DNA of 8,122 nucleotides from Flavobacteria bacterium RIFCSPLOWO2_12_FULL_31_7 (GCA_001800945.1 MGWJ01000101.1:1-8122), one strand, 5' to 3'. Counted from the stretch's first letter, positions 1 to 6,649 are shown. Notes: generated by a model from the sequence alone, not told the origin. A program made the numbers and translations.

Positions 1-429
1 ATTTTAATAAATAATTGGCAAGCACATGCTATTCTAATTTACATTATGGTTTATGTTTTGTTAGAAACCGTTTTATATATTCCGACATTAATTTTTGCTT
101 CAGATATGCTTTCTCGTCCCCGCTCCTACAAACGTTCTATGATGCTTTTATTTTTAAATTATCTAGAAATTGTATGTGCTTTTGCGGTTTTTTACACTTT
201 AGGTGATAATATGAACAAACCTTTCACACATTGGTTTGATCCAATTTATTTTAGCATCATAACTTCAAATTCTATAGGTTATGGCGACTTTTATCCTATT
301 ACCACATTTGCAAAAGTATTGGTAAGTATTCAGGCTATGTTTTTCTTATCATTTCTGGTTTTATTTTTAAATTTCTTTTCTTCAAAAGTGAAAAGCAAAG
401 GTTATTTTGACCATGAAAGTGAAATATAA
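1..429 (+). CDS. Potassium-channel-like membrane protein, 3' part (5' end outside window)
   Basis: The reading frame is open from base 1, so this is the C-terminal 142 residues of a longer protein; the ATG at 46 is probably internal. Two hydrophobic segments flank a pore loop: one around residues 48-67 and one around 102-122, with a further hydrophobic stretch near the N-terminal edge (about residues 9-35). The pore loop carries T-S-N-S-I-G-Y-G-D (bases 262-288), the selectivity-filter signature of the two-TM ion channel family (Ion_trans_2 type), which normally reads T-x-G-Y-G-D. From family knowledge the protein should be an inner-membrane, tetrameric K+ channel. The tail after the last helix is short (about 20 residues) and has no RCK/TrkA nucleotide-binding domain, so no ligand gating is visible. 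No terminator follows the stop. The filter match makes the family likely; ion selectivity is inferred. Confidence 0.8.
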   Translation: MLINNWQAHAILIYIMVYVLLETVLYIPTLIFASDMLSRPRSYKRSMMLLFLNYLEIVCAFAVFYTLGDNMNKPFTHWFDPIYFSIITSNSIGYGDFYPITTFAKVLVSIQAMFFLSFLVLFLNFFSSKVKSKGYFDHESEI

Positions 430-499
430 AATATTAAAGTTTTCCTAAATTCGAGCTTTGAATTAGTTCTTTACACTTATAAAAACTATTTTTGAAGAA

Positions 500-871
500 A
501 TGAGAAATGCCTTAAAAATATCATTTGTACTTCTTTTTTCTGTCATAAGTTATTTTGTATTTAGTAACTTACGAGAGATGAATTCTCGTGTCATAGAAGT
601 TCCACAACAAGAACAATCGGATAAAAAAGAAATTCATACCATTGATGCTCCAACTATTTTAAGTGATAATTTAAACAGACCGTTTCAAAGCAATGTAATT
701 AATGTAAAAACTAAAATTGCAAAAACTTTTTATAACATTTTGTTTGTAAAAACAATCAGTAAGAAAAAAGAAAACAAATCAGTTTTAGCTAAAAATCATT
801 TCTCATACACTATTATTCCTATTAGTTTTAAACAAACTGATATCATATTTCCTTTCCATAATTTTTGGTAA
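500..871 (+). CDS. Small membrane-anchored or secreted protein of unknown function
   Basis: I do not recognise this 123-residue protein. It starts with a short positively charged stretch and one hydrophobic segment (about residues 6-22) that could be an uncleaved signal anchor or a signal peptide; no lipobox Cys follows. The rest is polar, with a Lys-rich middle (about residues 88-97) and a C-terminal section that is hydrophobic and aromatic, ending in Phe-Trp. That layout suggests a small protein tethered to the inner membrane with its bulk in the periplasm (inference). The ATG at 500 is chosen because it keeps the hydrophobic segment; the next in-frame ATG (578) would remove it. There is no Shine-Dalgarno, which is normal in this phylum. 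It lies 70 bp after the channel gene and 90 bp before the next gene, same strand. Codon use looks like that of its neighbours. Confidence 0.6.
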   Translation: MRNALKISFVLLFSVISYFVFSNLREMNSRVIEVPQQEQSDKKEIHTIDAPTILSDNLNRPFQSNVINVKTKIAKTFYNILFVKTISKKKENKSVLAKNHFSYTIIPISFKQTDIIFPFHNFW

Positions 872-961
872 TTAATTATACATTTTAGTAAAAAAACCGA
901 CTTGTAAGTATTAAAAAATAGTTACAAAATACAATGTATCATTAATTTAAAATTTAAAACC

Positions 962-1414
962 ATGGATGCAACATCCCTAACAATTGGCATCATACTAATG
1001 CTAGTATGCATATTACCTTTTATAATTTTCAACAGAATTAACAGTAAAAAACGTAAAAAAAGAATTGAGAATTTAAATCAAATTGCAAAAGAAAATAATG
1101 CCACAATTCAAGAAAAAGATGATTGGAATCAATCTATTATTGGAATAGATAAAACAAATAAATTACTTTTTTTCTCAAAAAAATCGGAAGAATTTGATAA
1201 ATTTATCTCCATTAATATTTCTGAATTATTAAAATGTAGAATTGAGCGAACAGAAAATAAAGATAATGTATTAGAAAAGTTGGAGTTAGAGCTAACATTT
1301 GCAAGCAAACCAACTGTAGTTTTAGAATTTTTCAATAAAAACGAAACCCGATTAATACTAAACGAAATTGAAATTATTCAGAAATGGCAAACGTTATTGA
1401 ATAAAATCACATAA
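962..1414 (+). CDS. Single-pass membrane protein with a soluble C-terminal domain, unknown function
   Basis: This 150-residue protein is not recognised at family level. Residues about 5-24 form one hydrophobic helix, followed at once by a very basic stop-transfer stretch (residues 29-34, K-K-R-K-K-R), so the N terminus should be outside and the rest in the cytoplasm (positive-inside rule). Residues about 34-56 look helical. The remainder alternates short hydrophobic strands with charged turns (for example I-I-G-I-D near 59-63 and T-V-V-L-E-F-F near 118-124) and ends in a helix. That is a plausible small alpha/beta or PH-like fold, by inference only. The ATG at 962 precedes the membrane helix directly. 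Only 20 bp separate its stop from the YitT gene, so the two may share a transcript; I found no TAnnTTTG box in the 90 bp upstream. Confidence 0.7.
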   Translation: MDATSLTIGIILMLVCILPFIIFNRINSKKRKKRIENLNQIAKENNATIQEKDDWNQSIIGIDKTNKLLFFSKKSEEFDKFISINISELLKCRIERTENKDNVLEKLELELTFASKPTVVLEFFNKNETRLILNEIEIIQKWQTLLNKIT

Positions 1415-1434
1415 TCATTCTAAAAAAATCATAA

Positions 1435-2403
1435 ATGAATTCATTTTTCAAAAATATCATTCTTAAACTCATAATTCGTGATGATTCTATCGATAAAAAT
1501 AAAGTTTCCGATTATATTTTCGCGAAAGCCTATAAAAAATTCAAAATCACTGTAAAACATAATGTAAAAGATGTGTTTTTGGTTTTGTTAGGTATTTTAT
1601 CGGCCACATTCGGATTTAAGGCATTTTTATTAACGAATCATTTTATAGATGGTGGTGCTACAGGTATTTCTTTACTTGTAGCTTCACTAACTAAAGTTCC
1701 GTTGTATGTTCTAATTATTTGTGTCAATTTGCCTTTTGTATTTTTGGGTTACAATGTTATCGGAAAACAATTTGCTATAAAAACAGCATTTGCTATTGGC
1801 GGACTTTCTCTTGCATTAGCCACTTTGACCTTTCCGAACATCACTAATGATAATTTATTGGTAGCCGTTTTTGGTGGATTTTTCCTTGGTGCCGGAATTG
1901 GTTTTGCTATTCGAGGCGGAGCTGTGATTGATGGTACGGAAGTTTTAGCCATTTATTTAAGTCGAAAATTCGGAACTACTATTGGAGATGTTATTATTAT
2001 TATCAACATTCTTATTTTTGGAACAGCCGCTTATTTTTTAGGAATCGAAGTTGCTTTATATTCGATGATTACTTACTTAGCAGCCTCTAAAACACTCGAT
2101 TTTATTGTAGAAGGTATTGAAGAATACATCGGTGTAACTATCGTTTCTTCTCATAATGAAGAAATTAGAGAAATGATAATTAACACAATGGGACGTGGTG
2201 TAACCGTTTACAGTGGTAAAAAAGGATTTGGGAAACGAGGTGAAACCAAAGAAACCGATATTGTTTACACTGTAATTACAAGGTTAGAATTGAACAAGTT
2301 AATGACTGAATTAGACAAAATTTCACCTTCAGCCTTTGTAGTGATGAATAGTGTAAAAGATACTCGAGGTGGAATGATTAAAAAACGTCCATTGAAACAT
2401 TAA
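1435..2403 (+). CDS. YitT family membrane protein (YitT membrane domain + DUF2179)
   Basis: This 322-residue protein has the architecture of the YitT family. About five hydrophobic segments lie near residues 47-66, 89-107, 113-131, 142-160 and 184-203, with the family-typical glycine-rich G-G-A-T-G-I-S (73-79) and the R-G-G-A-V-I-D-G-T-E block (160-169). A soluble C-terminal DUF2179 domain (about 232-316) includes G-R-G-V-T-V-Y-S-G-K-K-G-F and ends with a D-T-R-G-G-M-I-K-K motif. It should sit in the inner membrane with DUF2179 in the cytoplasm. The molecular function of YitT proteins is not firmly established; transport has been suggested. Before the first TM there is a charged extension of roughly 45 residues with no internal Met, so the ATG at 1435 is the only sensible start. 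The next gene begins 2 bp after this stop, which points to translational coupling. Confidence 0.9.
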   Translation: MNSFFKNIILKLIIRDDSIDKNKVSDYIFAKAYKKFKITVKHNVKDVFLVLLGILSATFGFKAFLLTNHFIDGGATGISLLVASLTKVPLYVLIICVNLPFVFLGYNVIGKQFAIKTAFAIGGLSLALATLTFPNITNDNLLVAVFGGFFLGAGIGFAIRGGAVIDGTEVLAIYLSRKFGTTIGDVIIIINILIFGTAAYFLGIEVALYSMITYLAASKTLDFIVEGIEEYIGVTIVSSHNEEIREMIINTMGRGVTVYSGKKGFGKRGETKETDIVYTVITRLELNKLMTELDKISPSAFVVMNSVKDTRGGMIKKRPLKH

Positions 2404-2405
2404 TT

Positions 2406-2969
2406 ATGGAAGAATTAGAACAATTTGTATTTTGTTTAGAAGCCGTTTCAGATGTGGAAATTACTGAGACTACAGAAATTGAAAGACAATTAGAAAATTT
2501 AGCTTTACATCACGGAATTCCTAACATTTATAAAGCTTGTGATACAATTGAAGGCTTAGAAGAAAGCTTATCGGCATTACTTTATGATGATCACCATTTT
2601 AAGAATTATGAAATTATTTATCTAGTGATGGAAGGCGAAGACAATTCCATTTGCATTTATAATTATTACTATAGTTTAGATGAAATTGCCGAACTTTTTG
2701 AAGGTAAAATGAAAGGAAAAATTATACATTTCGCCAATACCAAAACGTTAGAGCTAACAAATGACCAGGCGCAATTTTTCCTAGATGTTTCTGGTGCAAA
2801 AGCAATTTCTGGTTATGGAGAAAAGTTTAATAATTTAAAAAGTTATCAATTAGATCAAGCGTTTTTTAAACTTTTTCAGGAAAACGAAAATATTGAAGAA
2901 GTTGTTGAAACCTTATTTGAAAAAAATTATGCGCTTTGTAAATTATTAGATTTTAGATTGTATTATTGA
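2406..2969 (+). CDS. Uncharacterised 187-aa acidic protein, possible degenerate caspase/CHAT-like fold
   Basis: This is a soluble protein without signal peptide or membrane segment and rich in Glu and Asp. I do not recognise it with certainty; from memory it may belong to a flavobacterial DUF family (DUF6642 comes to mind, unverified). The visible pattern is an opening strand (F-V-F-C-L-E-A, 7-13), a long helix, a strand ending in M-E-G-E (about 69-78), a strand K-I-I-H-F-A-N-T (105-112), and S-G-A-K-A-I-S-G-Y-G-E (129-139) followed by a helix. That order resembles clan CD (caspase/CHAT) proteins, but the places where catalytic His and Cys would fall hold E/G and A/N. The gene starts 2 bp after the YitT stop, so the two are probably cotranslated. 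Its 3' end overlaps the end of kdsB on the other strand by 17 bp. A real gene is near certain; the fold is inference. Confidence 0.8.
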   Translation: MEELEQFVFCLEAVSDVEITETTEIERQLENLALHHGIPNIYKACDTIEGLEESLSALLYDDHHFKNYEIIYLVMEGEDNSICIYNYYYSLDEIAELFEGKMKGKIIHFANTKTLELTNDQAQFFLDVSGAKAISGYGEKFNNLKSYQLDQAFFKLFQENENIEEVVETLFEKNYALCKLLDFRLYY

Positions 2970-3690
2970 TTAACAACCTCGCTTTTTCTAAATCTTCCAA
3001 GGTATCAATTCCAATACTACCGTGAGAAGTTTCAATCATTTTAATGCGTTTTCCGTATTCTAAATAACGAAGTTGTTCAAGTTTTTCTGAAGCTTCCAAA
3101 GAAAGCATGGGTAAATGATAGAAATCCATCAAAGCTTGTTTTCTAAAGGCATAAATACCAATATGTTTCATATATCGAACGCCGACATTTTCTTCACGTG
3201 GAAATGGAATTACGGAACGAGAAAAATATAAAGCAAAACCTTGTTGATCTGTAATTACTTTTACGTTATTCGGGTTTTCAATTTCTGTTTTGTCTTTAAT
3301 TTCAAACATTAAGGAAGCCAAATCAATTTTCTTTTCTTCATCTTGTTTAAAAGCTTCAATAATTTGTTCTAACGGCGGTTTATTGATAAAAGGTTCGTCA
3401 CCTTGCACATTAATAATGATATCCGCATCAATATTTTCAACCGCTTCCGCAATTCGGTCGCTTCCACTTTCGTGTTCTTTGATGCTCATGATAGCTTTTC
3501 CTTTATTCGAAATAATTTCATTATAAATTAAATCAGAATCCGTTACTACAAATACATCATCAAACAAATTTGTAGCTACAGCTGCTTCATAGGTTCTTAA
3601 AATAACGGTTTTTCCACCTAAATCTTGCATCAATTTGGCAGGAAATCGTGTAGATGCATAACGTGCAGGAATAACAGCGATGATTTTCAT
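2953..3690 (-). CDS. kdsB: 3-deoxy-manno-octulosonate cytidylyltransferase (CMP-Kdo synthetase)
   Basis: KdsB activates Kdo for lipopolysaccharide synthesis: CTP + Kdo gives CMP-Kdo + diphosphate, in the cytoplasm, just before transfer to lipid A. The 245-residue length is typical of the family. Family motifs are complete: the nucleotide-binding N terminus I-P-A-R-Y-A-S-T-R-F-P-A-K (7-19), H-E-S-G-S-D-R (73-79), N-V-Q-G-D-E-P (94-100) with the metal-binding Asp98, H-I-G-I-Y-A-F-R (176-183), L-E-x-x-E-K-L-E-Q-L-R (198-208) and the C-terminal G-I-D-T-x-E-D-L (228-234). The start is at the canonical M-K-I-I-A-V-I-P. It lies 30 bp downstream of the RecD-like helicase on the same strand with no promoter or terminator between them, so it is probably cotranscribed. 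No terminator follows; its end overlaps the end of the opposing gene. Confidence 0.97.
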   Translation of the reverse strand: MKIIAVIPARYASTRFPAKLMQDLGGKTVILRTYEAAVATNLFDDVFVVTDSDLIYNEIISNKGKAIMSIKEHESGSDRIAEAVENIDADIIINVQGDEPFINKPPLEQIIEAFKQDEEKKIDLASLMFEIKDKTEIENPNNVKVITDQQGFALYFSRSVIPFPREENVGVRYMKHIGIYAFRKQALMDFYHLPMLSLEASEKLEQLRYLEYGKRIKMIETSHGSIGIDTLEDLEKARLLINNTI

Positions 3691-3720
3691 TTTTTATTGT
3701 TTTTGTTGTTAAAATTTAAG

Positions 3721-5139
3721 TTATTCAAAATCTTCATCTTTAAAACCAATTAAATATAGCTTCTCTTTAGCACGAGTTATAGCCGTATATAACCAACGAA
3801 TGTAATCTCTGTCAACTCCATTGGGTAAATAGGGTTTTTCTACAAACACACTACTCCATTGTCCTCCTTGAGATTTATGACAAGTTATTGCATAAGAAAA
3901 CTTGACTTGCAACGCATTGAAATACGGATTGCTTTTAACTTTTAATAGCTTTTTATATTTATGAATTTCATCTTCGTAATCTTTTGAAACTTCCTGGTAT
4001 AATAAGTTTGATTCTTCATAAGTTAAGGAAGCCGATTCGCTTTCAATCGTGTTTAAAAGTAAAACCGTTTCAAAGGAAGCTTCATTCGGATAATCAATCA
4101 TTCTAATCGTAACATTCGCGAATTTGAATCCGTATAATTCTTGAATATTTCTAATTTTTAAGACTTCAATAATATCGCCATTAGCAATAAAACCAGCTTG
4201 TGAAGTATCATTTAACCAAAAATAATTATTTTTTACGACCATTAGTAAATCGCCAGCAGATAAATCGCTTTCTTTTCCTAAAATTCGTTGTCTGATTTGT
4301 TGGTTATATTGATTGGCTCTTTTGTTCGAACGTACAATAAACGCGGTATCTTCAGTAGAATAATTTCGATACGATTGATGAATCGCATCTTCAATATCAA
4401 AACCATCTTCTAATCGAATAATATCTTTAAAACGTTTCAAACTGAACTTAAAATCATCAATAAAATGCGATTTTAACAATTCTCGTAATTCCGTAGCATT
4501 GTACAAAATTCCAGAATTCTCTGCTTGTCGCATCACTTCATCCAATTCAATATGAACAATTTCTTTATCGTAATTTACATGTAAAGAATGAATATCCAAA
4601 GCCGGACTAATATCTGAATTTACTGGCAGAAGTTGCGCTGTATCTCCTACTAAAATGATTTTACAATTTTGACCAGCATCAACATAAAACAACAAATCGT
4701 CTAATAAAGAACCATTTTCATACAAACTCGTTTCGTTAGATTGATCTGAAATCATGGACGATTCATCCACAATGAAAATCGTATCTTTAAATTTATTGGC
4801 TTGCATCACAAATCCAACACCACCATTTTTATTTTTTTTGGGAAAGTAAATACGTTTATGAATGGTAAAAGCAGGTTTTTCTGAATAAGCCGACATCACT
4901 TTTGCAGCACGACCAGTAGGTGCTAGCATCACCGCTTTTTTATTCGCTGTATTTAATTGATTCACCAAAGTAGAGATTACAGTGGTTTTTCCTGTTCCTG
5001 CATACCCTTTTAGTACGAATAAATCATCTTTAGAATGTAAAATATATCCCGCAATTTTTTGAAAGAAAATATCCTGATTGGCGGTTGGCTCAAAAGGAAA
5101 ATTATCCATTAAAATTCTGTAAAATTGCGTTGGCGACAT
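3721..5139 (-). CDS. SF1 RecD/Dda-like DNA helicase (AAA family ATPase)
   Basis: This 472-residue protein has a full set of superfamily 1 helicase motifs: Walker A G-Y-A-G-T-G-K-T (45-52), motif Ia A-P-T-G-R-A-A (73-79), Walker B I-V-D-E-S-S-M (123-129), motif III G-D-T-A-Q-L-L-P (165-172), motif IV with V-M-R-Q (202-205), motif V I-T-C-H-K-S-Q-G (418-425) and motif VI Y-T-A-I-T-R-A (451-457) with the arginine finger. This is the UvrD_C_2-containing RecD2/Dda subgroup, expected to unwind DNA 5' to 3' in repair or replication restart. It lacks the long N-terminal region of RecD2 and there is no recB or recC nearby, so it is not a RecBCD subunit. The ATG at 5139 is chosen because the F-Y-x-x-L/F-P-F-E-P-T-x-x-Q lead-in directly precedes the ATPase core. 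kdsB follows after 30 bp; a -7-like box lies 21-28 bp upstream. Confidence 0.93.
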   Translation of the reverse strand: MSPTQFYRILMDNFPFEPTANQDIFFQKIAGYILHSKDDLFVLKGYAGTGKTTVISTLVNQLNTANKKAVMLAPTGRAAKVMSAYSEKPAFTIHKRIYFPKKNKNGGVGFVMQANKFKDTIFIVDESSMISDQSNETSLYENGSLLDDLLFYVDAGQNCKIILVGDTAQLLPVNSDISPALDIHSLHVNYDKEIVHIELDEVMRQAENSGILYNATELRELLKSHFIDDFKFSLKRFKDIIRLEDGFDIEDAIHQSYRNYSTEDTAFIVRSNKRANQYNQQIRQRILGKESDLSAGDLLMVVKNNYFWLNDTSQAGFIANGDIIEVLKIRNIQELYGFKFANVTIRMIDYPNEASFETVLLLNTIESESASLTYEESNLLYQEVSKDYEDEIHKYKKLLKVKSNPYFNALQVKFSYAITCHKSQGGQWSSVFVEKPYLPNGVDRDYIRWLYTAITRAKEKLYLIGFKDEDFE

Positions 5140-5159
5140 CCATTTTTATTTAAGAACAC

Positions 5160-5167
5160 CAAATATA
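5160..5167 (-). promoter_or_regulatory. Candidate -7 box for the helicase-kdsB transcript
   Basis: Read leftward, the bases are TATATTTG, an exact match to the Bacteroidetes -7 consensus TAnnTTTG. A start of transcription about 5-8 bases downstream would leave a leader of roughly 15 bases before the helicase ATG at 5139. I see no good TTTG at the expected -33 position, so this is a half-match in very AT-rich DNA. Confidence 0.45.
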
Positions 5168-5221
5168 GCAAGGTTTTTAAATATAATTTCATTTGAAGGT
5201 TTTTAATTCTCTCAAAAAATG

Positions 5222-5229
5222 TAAATTTG
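5222..5229 (+). promoter_or_regulatory. Candidate -7 box for the DUF3822-like gene and rsmD
   Basis: The bases are TAAATTTG, matching TAnnTTTG exactly, 17 bases before the ATG at 5247. The expected -33 area holds only a T-run (about 5200-5204); the nearest TTTG (5192-5195) is 26 bp away, longer than usual. If this box is real, transcription starts near 5235. The upstream TTG at 5193 could then not be the translation start, which favours the ATG at 5247. Confidence 0.5.
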
Positions 5230-5246
5230 TCCATCAAATAGAAAAC

Positions 5247-6050
5247 ATGAATCAGGATATTACTCAAAAAACATATAAAAAGTTATGCTTTGAGGTTGCA
5301 ACTAGTAACCTTTCTTTTTGTGTTATTGATTTGATTTCGAACAAAATAATTACACATAAATCTTATGAACTAAACGTTACAAATGTTTTAGAGGAAGAAT
5401 TATGGAAAATTTTTGTGGAAAATCCAGTTTTAGGAGAAAAATATGATGATGTAGTAGTTTTGCATAATTCGAATTTAAACACTTTTGTGCCTTCTTCTCT
5501 ATTTGATCCAAATTATCTAGGGAGTTATTTGCAATATAATTCCAAAGTTTTCGAAACAGATTATTTTGCTTACGATTATTTAGATACTTATGATTTAAAT
5601 AATGTTTTTATACCACATACAAATATAAATAACTATTTATTAGATCATTACGACACATTTGATTACAAGAATTGCAATTCAATTTTTGTAAAAAAAGCAT
5701 TAGACTTTTCAAAGAATAACGATGCTAAACAAGTTTGGGTACATTTTCAAAATGATAGATTTGAAATTGTAGTGACCAAAAACAAACATTTATTATTGTT
5801 TAACACATTTATTTACAAAACGTTAGAAGATTTTATTTATTATTTATTGTTCACTTATGAGCAATTGCAATTGAATCCAGAAATCATTTCTGTACAATTT
5901 TTAGGTGATATTTCTGAAGACAGCGATGCTTTTAAAATTGCATATAAATATATAAGAAATTGTACTTTGTTAGATGTATCGCATTTAAAAACAGCCTTTA
6001 ATGTGGAAGAAAAAGACCTATTAAAGCATTTTATTTTATTTCACTCATGA
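5247..6050 (+). CDS. DUF3822-like protein encoded with rsmD
   Basis: This is a 267-residue soluble protein of unknown biochemical function, resembling the DUF3822 family that in Flavobacteriaceae is commonly found directly before rsmD (from memory). The N terminus alternates as paired strands (F-E-V-A-T-S-N-L-S-F-C-V-I-D-L), and a second, similar strand-turn-strand occurs near residues 165-190 (Q-V-W-V-H-F-Q-N-D-R-F-E-I-V-V). A duplicated beta core of this kind recalls actin-like (ASKHA) folds; this is inference and I see no clear phosphate-binding loop. A longer frame from a TTG at 5193 exists, but the ATG at 5247 is preferred because a -7 promoter box lies between them and the extra 18 residues look non-protein-like. 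Its TGA overlaps the rsmD ATG (ATGA, 4 bp), so translation is coupled. A role linked to ribosome maturation is only a guess from context. Confidence 0.85.
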   Translation: MNQDITQKTYKKLCFEVATSNLSFCVIDLISNKIITHKSYELNVTNVLEEELWKIFVENPVLGEKYDDVVVLHNSNLNTFVPSSLFDPNYLGSYLQYNSKVFETDYFAYDYLDTYDLNNVFIPHTNINNYLLDHYDTFDYKNCNSIFVKKALDFSKNNDAKQVWVHFQNDRFEIVVTKNKHLLLFNTFIYKTLEDFIYYLLFTYEQLQLNPEIISVQFLGDISEDSDAFKIAYKYIRNCTLLDVSHLKTAFNVEEKDLLKHFILFHS

Positions 6051-6643
6051 GAATCATATCAGGAAAATATAAAGGAAGAAGATTGCAAGCACCAAAAAAT
6101 TTGCCTGTAAGACCGACCACAGACATGGCGAAAGAAGCTTTGTTTAATATTTTGAATAACCATTTCAACTTTGGCGAACTTAAAATTTTAGACTTATTTT
6201 CTGGAACGGGAAACATTGCATATGAATTTGCTTCTCGAGGTGCAACACCAATAGTTGCAGTTGATGCCGATATGGGTTGCGTAAATTATATCAGAAAAAT
6301 TTCTGCTGAATTTGATTTTGATATTACACCAATCAAAAGTGATGTCTTTGCTTTTTTACAAAAACATAAAGGAAGTTACGATATCATTTTTGCCGACCCG
6401 CCTTATCATTTAGATCAGAAAGATTTTGAAAAAATTCCAAGTTTAATTTTCGAAAATGAAATATTAGACGAAGAAGGTATGTTAGTGATTGAACATTCTA
6501 AAGATACGAAATTAGAACATTTAGATAATTTTTCCTTTGCTAGAACTTATGGTGGAACCACTTTTACTTTTTTCGAATTAGTTAGTGATGAAGACGAAAG
6601 TGATGACGTCACAGAAGATGATGAAGACGACGAATCAGAATAA
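6047..6643 (+). CDS. rsmD: 16S rRNA (guanine(966)-N(2))-methyltransferase RsmD
   Basis: RsmD methylates N2 of G966 (E. coli numbering) in 16S rRNA with S-adenosylmethionine during 30S maturation. The protein opens with the family signature R-I-I-S-G-K-Y-K-G-R (2-11), then R-P-T-T-D-x-x-K-E-A-L-F-N-I-L (22-36). The SAM-binding Rossmann motif I is D-L-F-S-G-T-G-N (49-56), the acidic loop after strand 2 is D-A-D (73-75), and the catalytic N6/N2-type motif is D-P-P-Y (117-120). The core ends around residue 178 (F-F-E-L-V). Residues 181-198 form an extra tail that is almost wholly Asp/Glu/Ser, unusual for an enzyme that must approach RNA. The start overlaps the stop of the preceding gene by 4 bp, and a strong hairpin terminator follows 6 bp after the stop. 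Family assignment is firm. Confidence 0.96.
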   Translation: MRIISGKYKGRRLQAPKNLPVRPTTDMAKEALFNILNNHFNFGELKILDLFSGTGNIAYEFASRGATPIVAVDADMGCVNYIRKISAEFDFDITPIKSDVFAFLQKHKGSYDIIFADPPYHLDQKDFEKIPSLIFENEILDEEGMLVIEHSKDTKLEHLDNFSFARTYGGTTFTFFELVSDEDESDDVTEDDEDDESE

Positions 6644-6649
6644 AAATAG

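Noticed and set aside
15..206. Rightward 63-residue open frame
   Set aside because: It is out of frame within the channel gene, which has the pore motif and runs in from the left edge; the translation has no protein-like features.
487..494. TATTTTTG, a TAnnTTTG match just before the gene at 500
   Set aside because: Transcription would start about at the ATG itself, and the nearest TTTG (457-460) is 26 bp away rather than about 19. Chance match in AT-rich DNA is likelier.
571..589. Inverted repeat ACGAGA / TCTCGT with a 7-base spacer
   Set aside because: It lies inside a coding region, has only 6 paired bases and no T-run; probably coincidental.
1129..1335. Leftward 68-residue open frame
   Set aside because: It is antisense within the 150-residue membrane protein gene and its Ser/Asn-rich translation is typical of a shadow frame.
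1749..1952. Leftward 67-residue open frame
   Set aside because: It lies wholly antisense inside the YitT membrane region; a by-product of the sense codons.
3290..3526. Rightward 78-residue open frame
   Set aside because: It is antisense to the conserved core of kdsB.
5102..5143. Leftward 13-codon frame starting with ATG at 5143, overlapping the helicase start
   Set aside because: It looks like a small upstream frame (ATGGATG), but short frames of this kind are expected by chance and nothing suggests translation.
6031..6216. Leftward 61-residue open frame
   Set aside because: It is antisense to the start of rsmD, whose sense translation is clearly conserved.
6604..6611. Palindrome TGACGTCA
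   Set aside because: A single 8-bp palindrome inside the acidic-tail codons of rsmD; nothing indicates a regulator site.
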